From the NCBI GenBank assembly GCA_017620635.1, contig JAGAUV010000014.1:1-53782 (forward strand): DNA of 53,782 bases, written 5' to 3'. Origin of the DNA: Muribaculaceae bacterium. Lineage in GTDB: Bacteria; Bacteroidota; Bacteroidia; Bacteroidales; Muribaculaceae. The position numbers and the translations under genes are program-made. The notes beneath the pieces are model-generated. The model was not told the DNA's origin and did no database searches. It was given only the letters and a program-made list of their open reading frames with translations. Each line of letters opens with the position of its first letter. The first letter of the stretch is position 1. Positions 1 through 9,277 of this stretch are shown piece by piece.

Positions 1-566
1 CCGGCTGTAGTATTGAGGAACGCTCCTTCCACCCATGCCCCTTCTTCAATAAATATATCAGCAGGGTCTCCTATGACAGTGTTGGTGACACTCAGCGGCA
101 TAGACTCACGGCCGGCGGTAATATGACGGAAATCGTCGGATATGGCTTCGCCGTTAAACATGAATATGTCGTAGAGGTTGGCTATCTCTTTGTATTCAGC
201 TTCATAGACCACATCATGGCCCTCGGTCGCACGGCCTCGCCGTGCAATCTCCGAACCTTTCTTATCGATCAGGCGCTCTCCGCTGCGAAGTGCCGCAACA
301 GCTACAGCAAGGCCATGATCGGCTACTATGTTTGAGGCTACTACAAGCGTATCGGGCGCATCTATCACACCATCAGGCACCAAGCCGAAAAATTCTGCAA
401 GATAATCGACCTCGGGCTGAACGAAATATTCGCCCGGCAACATATCCTGCCATCTCGAGGAAAGGGTACCTATACCGAGACGTATGCCGGCAACCGTGCG
501 CGTGTATGTCATCGGCAGCAGCTGCGCATGAACGTTACGGATATCACACAATACTATTTGTTGCAT
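1..566 (-). CDS. GlmU-family sugar-1-phosphate nucleotidylyltransferase, N-terminal part (cut by window edge)
   Basis: The reading frame starts at the ATG at 566 and stays open to base 1, giving the first 188 residues. It begins MQQIVLCDIRNVHAQLLPMT and continues with 'RTVAGIRLGIGTLSSRW'. I recognise this as the Bacteroidetes 'alternative GlmU' family, which pairs a nucleotidyltransferase-like N-terminus with a left-handed beta-helix acyltransferase C-terminus and is expected to act in UDP-GlcNAc or related sugar-nucleotide synthesis. The helix would begin near the 'VIGDPADIFIEEGAWVEGA' stretch at the edge. An ATG five bases upstream (571) meets a stop after five codons, so 566 is the start. 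A consensus promoter lies at 589-620. Family is confident from the N-terminal pattern; exact substrate is not shown by the sequence. Confidence 0.8.
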   Translation of the reverse strand, partial: MQQIVLCDIRNVHAQLLPMTYTRTVAGIRLGIGTLSSRWQDMLPGEYFVQPEVDYLAEFFGLVPDGVIDAPDTLVVASNIVADHGLAVAVAALRSGERLIDKKGSEIARRGRATEGHDVVYEAEYKEIANLYDIFMFNGEAISDDFRHITAGRESMPLSVTNTVIGDPADIFIEEGAWVEGAFLNTTA

Positions 567-588
567 AACATAAAATATTACAATTGTG

Positions 589-620
589 CAAAGTTACAAT
601 TTTTGAGTCAAAAGGGCAAA
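589..620 (-). promoter_or_regulatory. Bacteroidetes-type promoter for the GlmU-family gene
   Basis: Read on the minus strand, a -33 TTTG (620-617), a 20-base spacer and a -7 TAACTTTG (596-589) match the full consensus TTTG-N19-20-TAnnTTTG. The expected transcript starts about 15-20 bases before the ATG at 566. The -33 element lies inside the hairpin arm of the terminator of the upstream methyltransferase gene (611-642). Confidence 0.75.
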
Positions 621-642
621 GGCTCATCACAGGCCCTTTGCC
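611..642 (-). terminator. Hairpin terminator overlapping the methyltransferase stop codon
   Basis: On the minus strand GGCAAAGG (642-635) pairs exactly with CCTTTGCC (622-615) across a 12-base loop, followed by C and TTTT. The first arm lies in the last codons of the SpoU-family gene, whose stop is at 629-627, so the stop codon sits in the loop. The T-tract is short, so termination may be partial. Confidence 0.55.
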
Positions 643-1421
643 GTGATATAGAAAGCGACAGCAGAAGCGGCGGCCACATTGAGGCTATCGACTCCGCGAT
701 ACATCGGTATACGGGCCACATAATCGGCACCGTCTATCGCACGTTTCGAAAGTCCATCGCCTTCCGTACCGAGGACAAGAGCCAGACGAGGCTCAGCCAA
801 CAGCCGTGGATCATCCACCGGCACGCTATCGTCCGACAGAGCCAGTGCGGCAATCTTGAAACCTAAGGAGCGCAAGGCGTCGTAAGCATTGTCGGGAAGC
901 CAGCACCACGGAAGTTTGAAAACAGTACCCATCGACACACGTATCGCGCGACGGTTGAGCGGATCACAAGAAGTCGTGGTAAGCGCGACGGCATCTATGC
1001 CGAGTGCAGCGGCCGAACGGAAGATAGCTCCTATATTGGTAGTATCACACACTCCGTCTATTACAGCTATACGCCGTGCATCTCTGCATACGGTCGACAG
1101 CTCAGGCTCGACAGGGCGCCGCATGGCACAAAGCACACCGCGTGTAAGAGTATAGCCTGTAAGATCAGCCAACAAGTCCCTGGAGCCGGTAAATACAGTA
1201 ATGTCCGGACAACGCCCGATTATAGCGGCTGCATCGCCCTGTATGTGACGCTGCTCACACAAGAGAGCCACCGGCTCGAGCCCGGCATCAAGCGCCGACG
1301 TTATGACCTTGGGACTCTCGACAATTATCAGGCCTGCCTGAGAGCGTAACTGCCGGTCGGTCAAGGCCGCAAAGGGCTTCAGCCTGTCATCGTCGAGATT
1401 CTTGATTTCGATTGTATTCAT
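627..1421 (-). CDS. TrmH/SpoU-family RNA 2'-O-ribose methyltransferase
   Basis: A 264-residue protein with an N-terminal substrate-binding-type region (about 1-100) and a C-terminal SPOUT methyltransferase domain with the three SpoU motifs: 'DTTNIGAIFRSA' (motif 1), 'LALVLGTEGDGLS' (motif 2) and 'IPMYRGVDSLNVAAASAVAF' (motif 3). These build the trefoil-knot SAM site, and members methylate a ribose 2'-OH in rRNA or tRNA. The length fits the RlmB/TsnR-like group, but the target nucleotide cannot be read from sequence. Its ATG overlaps the stop of the antiporter gene (ATGA at 1418-1421), so the two are probably translationally coupled. Confidence 0.85.
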   Translation of the reverse strand: MNTIEIKNLDDDRLKPFAALTDRQLRSQAGLIIVESPKVITSALDAGLEPVALLCEQRHIQGDAAAIIGRCPDITVFTGSRDLLADLTGYTLTRGVLCAMRRPVEPELSTVCRDARRIAVIDGVCDTTNIGAIFRSAAALGIDAVALTTTSCDPLNRRAIRVSMGTVFKLPWCWLPDNAYDALRSLGFKIAALALSDDSVPVDDPRLLAEPRLALVLGTEGDGLSKRAIDGADYVARIPMYRGVDSLNVAAASAVAFYITAKGL

Positions 1422-3541
1422 TTGAAAATACGCAAAATACGCGATGCAGCCTTACGGAGTGACAATATTATCGGCGACGATCCGGCTGCTATATCAGAAG
1501 ACATGGGGTCAGTAAAAGAAGTGAGCACGGGAGCCTCGCCGAACTGCTCTGGGTACACCATCATAAGATTGTTGCGCGAGAAATAACGCTGCAGGAAAGA
1601 CGGCAGCTCTGTCATCTCAGCCCGGTACGACACCGACTGAGCCCTTGCACCGATTATCACGAAAAGGTCGTCGTCGAGCACCTGACTGGACAATAGTATC
1701 AGGTCATCCCAGTCCTCGGTAGTCTTGAACTCGCAACGTATGCCATAGTTTTCAGAGTAAATCACGCCACGTATGAGAGGCTGGACTTCGGAAGGACAAC
1801 AGAAAATAATACGGCACCCGACCTGACGGGTAAGGCGCGACAAAGCACGTACCCAACGATTGAATCCGGTCTCATACTGAGCTCCGGCCGGCACCCACAC
1901 GAGCACACGGGTAATAGTGCCGCAAGGGATGAAGCAACGCGATATGATGACCATACGGTTTGTCGAACGCAACAACTGATCCACCTTGTTGCCGAAGAAA
2001 GAGTCGATCACAGTGGTGCGTCGGTGCATGCCGAGCATTATCTCGGTAATATCGCGCTCCTCGATAGCGTTGAGTATGCCGGTAATGGTATTGAGGTCGT
2101 AGCGGTCGAGCGTGACAAGCTGAGTGTCGGCGGCCGCAGCGACACGCCTCGCGGCCTCGAGCGAATTGCGCGACAGTAACTTCGAGCCGGTGTTGTTGTC
2201 GTTGCGCACATGGATGGCGTAGAAATGGTGGGTGCCACGAGTGTTACGCATCAGCACAGCGAGCTCCACAAGAGCCGAAGCCGTGACAGGGTTTGCCACA
2301 CAGATCAGAGTGTTGTTGTTCCTGTAGTTCTTGCTCTTTATCTGGTCGGGATCCTCGTCGACAATACGTACCTTCAACTTCGCTGCGGCACTCGACGTGA
2401 TGAGAGGAGCCACGGCACATGTAACGAGGATTACTGCGATAGTACTGTTGAGGATGCGCTCGTCGAACATCTCGAGTCTGTAGCCGACCGTAACGACTGC
2501 GAGGGCGACAGCGGTATGGGCTGCAGTGAGACCGAACATGACATTGCGGCTCTCGGAACCGAATCTGTTGATGCGCTGAGCTATCCATGCCGGCAGCCAT
2601 TTGCTGACAAGAGCGACGGAAAGCATGATGGCGGCAATCCCGAGTGTAGCCGTATCGCCAAAGACGCGCACGTTGATCATCATGCCCACGCTTATGAGGA
2701 AGTAGGGAATAAAGAGCGCGTTGCCGACAAACTCAATCGAGCTCATCAAGGGCGATGCGATAGGTATATACCGGTTGAGCAGCAGGCCGGCGAAGAAGGC
2801 TCCGAGCACAGCCTCGAGTCCTATCATCTGAGCGGAGCAGGCAGCGAAAAAGACAAGAACAAGGACAAAGACATACTGGGTAACCTTGTCGTTGTATTTC
2901 TTGAAGAAATATCTTGTAATCCTCGGATACAGATACAGAAGCGCCACAACCCACAGCACCAGCCTGAGCATGAGCAGGGCAATGGCGCCGAAATTGAAAT
3001 GACCCTCCTGCCTTACGCTCACGGTCGCGGCGAGAACAAGAAGTGCGCCGATAACAGCTATTATCGTACCCACGATGGCCATAAGCACAGCCGGAGCCTT
3101 GGTAATGCCGAAACGAGCCGCCACAGGGTAGGCAAGAAGCGTATGGGAGGCATACATAGCGCCCAGGAGGAAAGAGGTGGTCCAGTCAAGGCCGAGGAAG
3201 TAAACGCTCGACAGCACACCCATAGCCAAGGGAATGAGCAAGGTAAGTATTCCGAAGCCTGTGCCTCGGCCGAGGTTGAGCCTCAGATGATACATGTCGA
3301 TCTCCAGTCCAGCAAGGAACATGAGATAAAGGAGCCCGACCTGGCCGAAGATAGCAAAAGAAGAATCGTCGTCAAGCACATTGAATCCGAAAGGACCGAT
3401 GATCACACCGGCCACGATCATGCCGATGATATGCGGAATCTTGAGTTTGTTGAGCAACAAAGGCGCAAACAGGATGATAGCCAGCACGATAAAAAATATC
3501 TGTACCGGTTGAGTTACCAGAGCTTGCGCGAGAGGAATCAT
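1418..3541 (-). CDS. CPA2-type cation:proton antiporter with C-terminal cytosolic domain
   Basis: A 707-residue protein. Residues about 1-400 form a polytopic membrane domain of a dozen or so hydrophobic segments. It carries CPA2-like stretches such as '[18 protein letters not shown]' near the N-terminus and '[14 protein letters not shown]' mid-domain, typical of KefB/NhaS-like Na+/H+ or K+/H+ exchangers. The last 300 residues are soluble and resemble two universal-stress-protein-like folds, a regulatory arrangement known in several bacterial antiporters. It would exchange monovalent cations for protons at the inner membrane for pH and ion balance. It overlaps asd upstream and the methyltransferase downstream by four bases each. 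The transported ion is unknown. Confidence 0.85.
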   Translation of the reverse strand: MIPLAQALVTQPVQIFFIVLAIILFAPLLLNKLKIPHIIGMIVAGVIIGPFGFNVLDDDSSFAIFGQVGLLYLMFLAGLEIDMYHLRLNLGRGTGFGILTLLIPLAMGVLSSVYFLGLDWTTSFLLGAMYASHTLLAYPVAARFGITKAPAVLMAIVGTIIAVIGALLVLAATVSVRQEGHFNFGAIALLMLRLVLWVVALLYLYPRITRYFFKKYNDKVTQYVFVLVLVFFAACSAQMIGLEAVLGAFFAGLLLNRYIPIASPLMSSIEFVGNALFIPYFLISVGMMINVRVFGDTATLGIAAIMLSVALVSKWLPAWIAQRINRFGSESRNVMFGLTAAHTAVALAVVTVGYRLEMFDERILNSTIAVILVTCAVAPLITSSAAAKLKVRIVDEDPDQIKSKNYRNNNTLICVANPVTASALVELAVLMRNTRGTHHFYAIHVRNDNNTGSKLLSRNSLEAARRVAAAADTQLVTLDRYDLNTITGILNAIEERDITEIMLGMHRRTTVIDSFFGNKVDQLLRSTNRMVIISRCFIPCGTITRVLVWVPAGAQYETGFNRWVRALSRLTRQVGCRIIFCCPSEVQPLIRGVIYSENYGIRCEFKTTEDWDDLILLSSQVLDDDLFVIIGARAQSVSYRAEMTELPSFLQRYFSRNNLMMVYPEQFGEAPVLTSFTDPMSSDIAAGSSPIILSLRKAASRILRIFK

Positions 3542-4548
3542 CTGTGTGCGAGGATATATTGTGCTATCTGCACGGCATTCAAAGCCGCGCCTTTACGGAT
3601 CTGGTCGGCGACAGCCCAGAACGACAAGCCGTTCGGATTAGCGAGATCAGCCCGGACACGCCCCACATAGACGGGGTCGCTTCCGGCCACAAATAGAGGC
3701 ATCGGGTATCCGAGCGGCTCGAGCCTGTCGACAAGCACCACACCTTCGGCGCTGTCGAATGCCTTGCGAGCCTCGGCTACGGTCACGGGGGATTCTGTCT
3801 CCACCCATATGGCCTCGCTGTGAGCACGCTCCACGGGGACACGGACACATGTAGCACTGACCTCCATGCCCGGCGCATGCATTATCTTCTTTGTCTCGTT
3901 GTGCATCTTCATCTCCTCGCGAGTATAACCGTTGTCGGTAAATGTGTCGATATGAGGGATGAGGTTCATGGCGAGCTGGCTTACAAACTTTTTGTTCGTC
4001 ACGGTCTCTCCGGCTACAATCTGACGAGTCTGCTGACGCAACTCCTCCATTCCCGTCGCACCGGCACCGCTTGCAGCCTGATATGTGGCAACATGCACAC
4101 GCCTGATGGGCGAGATATCATTTATAGGCTTAAGAGCCACCACCATCTGGATGGTGGTGCAGTTAGGGTTTGCAATGATTCCGCGCGGAGCATTCAGAGC
4201 ATCGTCGCCGTTGACCTCGGGTACTACCAGAGGCACATCATCTTCCATACGGAAGGCGCTGCTGTTGTCGATCATCGTAGCGCCAAAGGCCGTGATATGC
4301 GAGGCAAACTGCTTCGACACATCACCTCCGGCAGAAACGAAAGCGAAATCTATATCCTTGAAATCGAGAGCATCAGCACCAAGGACACGTACCGGCTGAG
4401 TAGTATTTCCACGGAAATTATACGTACGGCCGGCACTGCGCTCCGAGCCGAAAAGTCTCAACTCGTCAATCGGCATGTCGCAAGAATTCAACACGTCGAT
4501 AAACTCCTGACCAACAGCGCCTGAAGCGCCCACGATAGCTATTTTCAT
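3538..4548 (-). CDS. asd: Aspartate-semialdehyde dehydrogenase
   Basis: This 336-residue enzyme makes L-aspartate semialdehyde from aspartyl phosphate with NADPH, the branch point to lysine/diaminopimelate, threonine and methionine. The N-terminus '[16 protein letters not shown]' holds the Rossmann GxxGxxG, and the catalytic cysteine sits in '[12 protein letters not shown]'. An upstream in-frame start at 4581 is possible, but a -7 box at 4577-4570 places transcription start downstream of it, and homology begins at 4548, so I use 4548. The stop overlaps the antiporter ATG. Diaminopimelate supply makes it essential for the cell wall in most Bacteroidales. Confidence 0.95.
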   Translation of the reverse strand: MKIAIVGASGAVGQEFIDVLNSCDMPIDELRLFGSERSAGRTYNFRGNTTQPVRVLGADALDFKDIDFAFVSAGGDVSKQFASHITAFGATMIDNSSAFRMEDDVPLVVPEVNGDDALNAPRGIIANPNCTTIQMVVALKPINDISPIRRVHVATYQAASGAGATGMEELRQQTRQIVAGETVTNKKFVSQLAMNLIPHIDTFTDNGYTREEMKMHNETKKIMHAPGMEVSATCVRVPVERAHSEAIWVETESPVTVAEARKAFDSAEGVVLVDRLEPLGYPMPLFVAGSDPVYVGRVRADLANPNGLSFWAVADQIRKGAALNAVQIAQYILAHR

Positions 4549-4569
4549 TCTTGTCTGTGTTTTAAGCTG

Positions 4570-4577
4570 CAAATTTA
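4570..4577 (-). promoter_or_regulatory. -7 promoter element for asd
   Basis: TAAATTTG on the minus strand fits TAnnTTTG, 21 bases upstream of the asd ATG. No TTTG at the usual 19-21-base spacing was found, so this is a partial match. It gives asd its own start within the minus-strand convoy and decides against the longer start at 4581. Confidence 0.5.
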
Positions 4578-4670
4578 GCAAATTTTACGGAATCCGATAC
4601 AGCAATTTTCAAAATATCTGAAAAAAGACAAGAGCGTATAACAGCAAAAGCACCCAAAACCACATTACAG

Positions 4671-6008
4671 TCACACTGCCGGAAGGGAGGTGCCGTTGAG
4701 TTTACGGTACAGATCAAGGGCGTAGACGTCGGTCATGGCCGACACATGGTCGAGCACGGCCTGAAGCTTGCCATAAAGTGTTGGAGCGTCGACATCGTAC
4801 TGCTCGGGGAACTTTGCGAGAAGCAGACGTGAATAGTTAAACTCGGGATGAGTCACGGCCTCGACCAGTCGTTCGAGCAGGAATGTGATAATGCGGTTAC
4901 CGGCAAGCTCTATATCCACAACCTCAGACGAACGGTATATCTTGGCGCACGACAGCTCGTTGCAACGGGCATAACCACTTCTCTCCATCTCGCGTATATG
5001 ACTCAGCAAGGAACCTTCGAACGTGCCGCGAAGTATCGCCTCCTCGTTGGCGATAAATGTGAGCGCACATTGCTCTACCAAAGCGCCGACGACACACGAA
5101 CGGAGATATGCTATCTTCTCGTTCGGGTCCGACACATGGCTCATTGCGCGCGACATATGGTAGCGACGGTCAGCATCGAAAAAGCCGAAGAAGGCGTCTA
5201 TTACCTCTACCGTCGAAAGGATCTTGAGCTTATGGGCATCCTCGATATCCATCACTTCGTAGCAGATATCGTCGGCGGCCTCCACTATATATACCAATGG
5301 ATGGCGTGCATAACGCAATGGTTCGCCGTCAGCAGACAGGCGCAAAATACCGAGCTCGTCGGCCACACGGGCATAATCGTCGCGCTCGCTTTCGAAGAAA
5401 CCGAACTTACCTTTGGTAGAAAGAATCGACTCGAAAGGATATTTCACTATCGACGCCAGAGTGGAATATGTCATGGCAAAGCCGCCTTTACGACGACCTT
5501 TGAACTGATGCGTGAGGACACGCAAAGCATTAGCATTACCTTCGAAGTGAGTCAGATCGGCCCATTGCCTTTCGCTGAGCTGAGACTTCAGTTCTCGCCC
5601 GGCTCCTTCGCTGAAGAATGTGCCTATAGCCCTTTCTCCGCTATGACCGAAGGGAGGATTGCCGAGATCGTGAGCCAGACATGCCGCCGCAACTATATCG
5701 CCGAGATGGTCGAAATGCTCGACAGCCTGCCCCGTCGAGATGTATTTCTCGCGCAGGGCCACGGCGATATTGTCGGCCATGGATTTGCCCACACACGCCA
5801 CTTCCATACTATGGGTCAGGCGGTTGTGGACAAAGACACTGCCGGGCAAGGGGAAAACCTGAGTCTTGTTCTGCAGGCGCCGGAAAGGCGAAGAGAAGAC
5901 AAGGCGGTCGTAGTCACGCCTGAAATCAGTGCGTGTGGCATTCTTCTTGGGATCGTGATAATCCTCAAGTCCGAAGCGCTTGTCGTTCACAAGGCTTTCC
6001 CACTTCAT
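4671..6008 (-). CDS. dgt: Deoxyguanosinetriphosphate triphosphohydrolase-like HD protein
   Basis: A 445-residue HD-superfamily dNTPase that would hydrolyse dGTP (or dNTPs generally) to the nucleoside and triphosphate, tuning the nucleotide pool. Metal-binding HD signatures are visible: 'NRLTHSMEVA' (first His), 'CLAHDLGNPPFGHSGE' (His-Asp pair), and a late Asp in 'VYIVEAADDICYEVMDIED'. The N-terminal 'SSPFRRLQNKTQVFPLPGS' is characteristic of the Dgt family. I use the ATG at 6008 (MKWESLVNDKRFG), 11 bases after the purB stop, rather than the GTG at 6026 that would overlap purB. Biochemical specificity is not readable from sequence. Confidence 0.9.
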   Translation of the reverse strand: MKWESLVNDKRFGLEDYHDPKKNATRTDFRRDYDRLVFSSPFRRLQNKTQVFPLPGSVFVHNRLTHSMEVACVGKSMADNIAVALREKYISTGQAVEHFDHLGDIVAAACLAHDLGNPPFGHSGERAIGTFFSEGAGRELKSQLSERQWADLTHFEGNANALRVLTHQFKGRRKGGFAMTYSTLASIVKYPFESILSTKGKFGFFESERDDYARVADELGILRLSADGEPLRYARHPLVYIVEAADDICYEVMDIEDAHKLKILSTVEVIDAFFGFFDADRRYHMSRAMSHVSDPNEKIAYLRSCVVGALVEQCALTFIANEEAILRGTFEGSLLSHIREMERSGYARCNELSCAKIYRSSEVVDIELAGNRIITFLLERLVEAVTHPEFNYSRLLLAKFPEQYDVDAPTLYGKLQAVLDHVSAMTDVYALDLYRKLNGTSLPAV

Positions 6009-6019
6009 GCGACCGGTAT

Positions 6020-7381
6020 TTACCACTTGGCGCTGTTGCCTATATAATTGAACGGAGTGATGGCATTGAGCTCGGCACGTACGTCCTCACTGATACCTTC
6101 GAGGCCGGCGATAAATGTCTTGATGGCCTGTTCGTCGATATGAGTGTTGGTACGGGTAAGAGCTTTAAGGGTCTCGTAGGGTTTGGGGTATCCCTCGCGA
6201 CGCAGGATTGTCTGTATAGCTTCGGCTACCACCGCCCAGTTGTCGTCGAGATCGGCACGTATCGCATCCTGATTGACAATCAGTTTGCCGAGTCCTTTGA
6301 GAGTAGACTCGATAGCGATAAGGGTATGCGCGAAGGGCATGCCGAGATTGCGGATCACGGTAGAATCGGTAAGGTCACGCTGCAGACGTGAGATCGGCAG
6401 CTTCATCGACAGATGACGGAATATGGCGTTGGCAATGCCGAGATTGCCCTCGCTGTTCTCGAAATCGATAGGGTTGACCTTGTGGGGCATGGCCGACGAG
6501 CCAACCTCACCCTCTTTAATCTTCTGTTTGAAGTATCCCATCGAGATATACTGCCATATGTCACGGTCGAGATCGATCAGTATGGTGTTGAGCCGGGCGA
6601 AGTTATCGCATATCTGCGCGGTGTTGTCGTAGTTGGATATCTGTGTGGTAAATTCTTCGCGAGTGAGGTTGAGGCTCTCGAGGAACTTGTCGCCGAACTC
6701 AGCCCAGTCGATACCGGGATATGCCACAGTGTGTGCATTGAAGTTGCCTGTAGCGCCGCCGAACTTGGCATTGATCCATGAGCTGTCGAGAACATCGAGC
6801 TGCTCCTCGATACGCGACACAAACACAGCCAGTTCCTTGCCGAGCGATGTAGGCGATGCCGGCTGACCGTGAGTACGGGCAAGCATGGGCACGTCGCGTA
6901 GAGTCTCGGCGAGCTCGAGGACAGCAGCATGGAGGCGCTGGTAAGCCGGTACCATGATCTGCGATATCGAATCGAGCATCATCAGGGGGAAAGCGGTATT
7001 GTTGATGTCCTGCGATGTAAGTCCGAAGTGGATAAACTCCTTGTATTCGCCGAGGCCAAGCTTGTCGAAGTTCTCTTTGAGATAGTATTCCACAGCCTTG
7101 ACATCGTGGTTGGTTACTTTCTCGATGTCTTTTATCTTTGCGGCCTCTTCGGGAGTGAAGCGCTCGGGCGAATAGATAGAACGCAGAGATGCTTTGACAG
7201 CATCGTCGAGAGGCGGCAGTTGCGGCAGCCCGGCCTCTGACAAGGCGATGAAATACTCGATCTCTATCCTTACGCGGTAACGTATTACGGCGTATTCAGA
7301 GAAATAGTCGGCAAGCGGAGCTGTTTTGGAATGATAACGGCCGTCGACGGGCGACACGGCGGTAAGCGGAGTAAGTTCCAT
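6020..7381 (-). CDS. purB: Adenylosuccinate lyase
   Basis: This 453-residue fumarase/aspartase-superfamily enzyme catalyses two steps of purine synthesis: SAICAR to AICAR plus fumarate, and adenylosuccinate to AMP plus fumarate. The superfamily signature 'GSSAMPHKVNPIDFENSEGN' is intact around residue 295, with the flexible-loop serine. 'HDVKAVEYYLKENF' and 'EFIHFGLTSQDINNTA' match the longer E. coli-like PurB subgroup. The start follows the glsB stop by only 22 bases and the stop is 11 bases before dgt, so an operon is likely; purB and dgt together link purine supply and dGTP turnover. Confidence 0.96.
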   Translation of the reverse strand: MELTPLTAVSPVDGRYHSKTAPLADYFSEYAVIRYRVRIEIEYFIALSEAGLPQLPPLDDAVKASLRSIYSPERFTPEEAAKIKDIEKVTNHDVKAVEYYLKENFDKLGLGEYKEFIHFGLTSQDINNTAFPLMMLDSISQIMVPAYQRLHAAVLELAETLRDVPMLARTHGQPASPTSLGKELAVFVSRIEEQLDVLDSSWINAKFGGATGNFNAHTVAYPGIDWAEFGDKFLESLNLTREEFTTQISNYDNTAQICDNFARLNTILIDLDRDIWQYISMGYFKQKIKEGEVGSSAMPHKVNPIDFENSEGNLGIANAIFRHLSMKLPISRLQRDLTDSTVIRNLGMPFAHTLIAIESTLKGLGKLIVNQDAIRADLDDNWAVVAEAIQTILRREGYPKPYETLKALTRTNTHIDEQAIKTFIAGLEGISEDVRAELNAITPFNYIGNSAKW

Positions 7382-7403
7382 ATGTTATATATTGTTTAAT
7401 TGC

Positions 7404-8354
7404 TTAGAATAATGTATTACCTTTGAATGGCAGATATGAATCGATATGCCTCTTTTTCTTTTCCTCGAGTATCTCGTCGATCGCCAGAAAAATACCGCTC
7501 TCCTCCACGTCGCCGAACTCGTCGTTAATCGCGGTGCCGAACATACGCATTGTCGGCGACAGGCCCATGTAGGCATGTACGAGAGGCGGTATCGTGTCGC
7601 CATGGGCACGCACCTCAGCATTGAGAATCCTGAAATCGCTCTTGAAATCGCCACCGCAGAACAGTTTGGCGAGAGCTTCTTCGTCGGCATTGGTCTTAAG
7701 AGCCGTGATCGGACGCACAAGGCCGTCGGGATCGGGGAAATATTTGTTGAGGAAGAAAAGTATCATGTCGCGGCAAGCGGCAGTATAGCTCGGGTACATT
7801 GTCACTTTGCCGAAGAGATAGCGTATATCCTCGTGAATGACAGTGAGCGAGCCGAGACCGTCCCACAGATTATCGAGCACGTAGATGGCTTTGGCGCCGG
7901 CTCTGGAGCTCTGGTACTCGGGGCGGACGAAAGAACGGCCAAGCTCGAGCGTATAAGGCAGATACTCGTCGAGGAAACGCTGCGAGAACCTGAACATATG
8001 CCCTGTGGCTATCATCGGATTGCCGTCGGCATCGAAGGCGATGTCGCGGCCGCATATATACCTGTAGCCGCCAAGTATCAGCTTGCTGTCGGGATCCCAC
8101 ACTATGAGCTGTCGGCAAGGCTTCTCCATGGTGTCGAAGCGGTCGATATCGCATTCGAGTCCTGTGCCGCCGCCGGCCGTGCGGAATGCTATCTCGCGCA
8201 GACGGCCGATCTCGCGCATCGTGTTCGGCGCATTGTGTGCCGTAACGACATATATTTCATTGCAGCCTTTGTTGGTTGGCCGCAGGAAACGTTCGGGAGT
8301 AAGTTCCGCCTCGATGAGCGAACTGTCTATCGGATCTATTATCGGTTGATTCAT
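7404..8354 (-). CDS. glsB: GNAT-fold N-acyltransferase of glycine-lipid synthesis (GlsB-like)
   Basis: A 316-residue protein of the acetyltransferase/hemolysin-like family. Stretches such as 'REIAFRTAGGGTGLECDID', 'LELGRSFVRPEYQ' and 'LFGKVTMYPSYTAACRDMI' are typical of Bacteroides GlsB/OlsB-like N-acyltransferases. In Bacteroides thetaiotaomicron GlsB makes N-(3-hydroxyacyl)glycine (commendamide) and GlsA adds a second acyl chain by ester linkage. The same neighbour order here supports the call. The ATG at 8354 leaves one base after the glsA stop; an upstream in-frame start at 8387 would overlap glsA and adds only hydrophobic residues. Substrate assignment is by family and context. Confidence 0.85.
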   Translation of the reverse strand: MNQPIIDPIDSSLIEAELTPERFLRPTNKGCNEIYVVTAHNAPNTMREIGRLREIAFRTAGGGTGLECDIDRFDTMEKPCRQLIVWDPDSKLILGGYRYICGRDIAFDADGNPMIATGHMFRFSQRFLDEYLPYTLELGRSFVRPEYQSSRAGAKAIYVLDNLWDGLGSLTVIHEDIRYLFGKVTMYPSYTAACRDMILFFLNKYFPDPDGLVRPITALKTNADEEALAKLFCGGDFKSDFRILNAEVRAHGDTIPPLVHAYMGLSPTMRMFGTAINDEFGDVEESGIFLAIDEILEEKKKRHIDSYLPFKGNTLF

Positions 8355-8355
8355 A

Positions 8356-9198
8356 TTATCCGGCACTAATATTAGCAGGCAGAGCATACACCATCTGCCT
8401 CAGACGGGCGGCTTCGGCAGCGGCTTCGGCACCACCTTTGAGATCCTGCCAGCTTACAGGCCGGCCACACGTCAGTGTAAAAGTCTTGCCCCGTGAACGG
8501 AACACCTCGCGTGGCAAGAGAATCATTTCAAAATTAAACTTAAGCCCCATACGCACCCTGCGGCGAGCCCAACGATAAAACGAGGGCGAGTTATGACCGT
8601 CGAAGTGTACAGGCACTATGTCGCGACCGCTTTCTATAGCTTTGGTCACAGCCATCTTGTTCCATGCAAGATCGGCCACGACGCCATCGTCGCCAAGACG
8701 CGAGCATAGTCCGGCAGGATATATCACTATGGGATCGTCGCCGGCGAGCAGACTGTCGAGCGTTCCGACAGACTCGCGGCTCTGGCGACCATGCTTGTTG
8801 ACAGGCACGAAACAGTCGCGCAAAGGCTCCACCACCATAAGCAGATCGTTAACCACGAAGTGCACCGGTCTGCCATAATGCCGCGACAGCCACGATATCA
8901 TGCTCATGCCGTCGAGCCCACCGAGCGGATGGTTCGACACAATGATACACCGTGGAGAACTCGGCAACAGCTGCTCACGGCGCACATCGAGAGTCACATC
9001 GAGGTCGCAGAGCACGCCGTCGCAGAAATCGGCACCACGGAGCGGAAAGTTGCGTTCGAGCAAACCGTTCAGCTCATCCTGACACACCAGACGCTCCAGC
9101 CACCTGATCACAAAACCCGGTATGAGCCGGGCCCGTCGTCCCAGACGGGACGCGAGAACTTCTCGGATGTTTATGCGTATAGGCTTATCTTCTGTCAT
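8356..9198 (-). CDS. glsA: PlsC-like O-acyltransferase of glycine-lipid synthesis (GlsA-like)
   Basis: A 280-residue lysophospholipid-acyltransferase-like protein. The active-site box reads 'VSNHPLGGLDG', so the His and Asp are five residues apart instead of the four in the textbook HX4D motif. The second conserved block is 'IVIYPAGLCSR', in place of the FPEGTRS-type motif. GlsA proteins acylate the hydroxyl of N-acylglycine to form diacyl glycine lipids in the membrane. It heads the minus-strand convoy. The ATG at 9198 (MTEDKPIRIN) is chosen because the -7 box at 9221-9214 covers the alternative start at 9216. Confidence 0.85.
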   Translation of the reverse strand: MTEDKPIRINIREVLASRLGRRARLIPGFVIRWLERLVCQDELNGLLERNFPLRGADFCDGVLCDLDVTLDVRREQLLPSSPRCIIVSNHPLGGLDGMSMISWLSRHYGRPVHFVVNDLLMVVEPLRDCFVPVNKHGRQSRESVGTLDSLLAGDDPIVIYPAGLCSRLGDDGVVADLAWNKMAVTKAIESGRDIVPVHFDGHNSPSFYRWARRRVRMGLKFNFEMILLPREVFRSRGKTFTLTCGRPVSWQDLKGGAEAAAEAARLRQMVYALPANISAG

Positions 9199-9213
9199 AG
9201 CACTATTGTTCTG

Positions 9214-9221
9214 CAAAATTA
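9214..9221 (-). promoter_or_regulatory. -7 promoter element for glsA
   Basis: TAATTTTG on the minus strand fits TAnnTTTG; transcription would begin about 10 bases before the glsA ATG at 9198. No matching -33 TTTG at standard spacing was seen. It lies back to back with the plus-strand -7 at 9265-9272. Confidence 0.45.
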
Positions 9222-9264
9222 TGAATTTTTGCCCTAATATTTAGTCTTTGCCCGTAATAATTTG

Positions 9265-9272
9265 TAATTTTG
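9265..9272 (+). promoter_or_regulatory. -7 promoter element for the glycan cassette
   Basis: TAATTTTG ends five bases before the ATG at 9278. If used, the transcript would be leaderless or nearly so. The nearest upstream TTTG (9247-9250) is at a 14-base spacing, short of the consensus, so promoter strength is uncertain. Confidence 0.35.
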
Positions 9273-9277
9273 CAACA

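Noticed and set aside
2210-3670. 486-codon open frame on the plus strand opposite the antiporter and asd genes
   Set aside because: Its translation is low-complexity and matches no family, while the minus strand encodes a clear antiporter. High-GC codon use leaves the antisense frame open.
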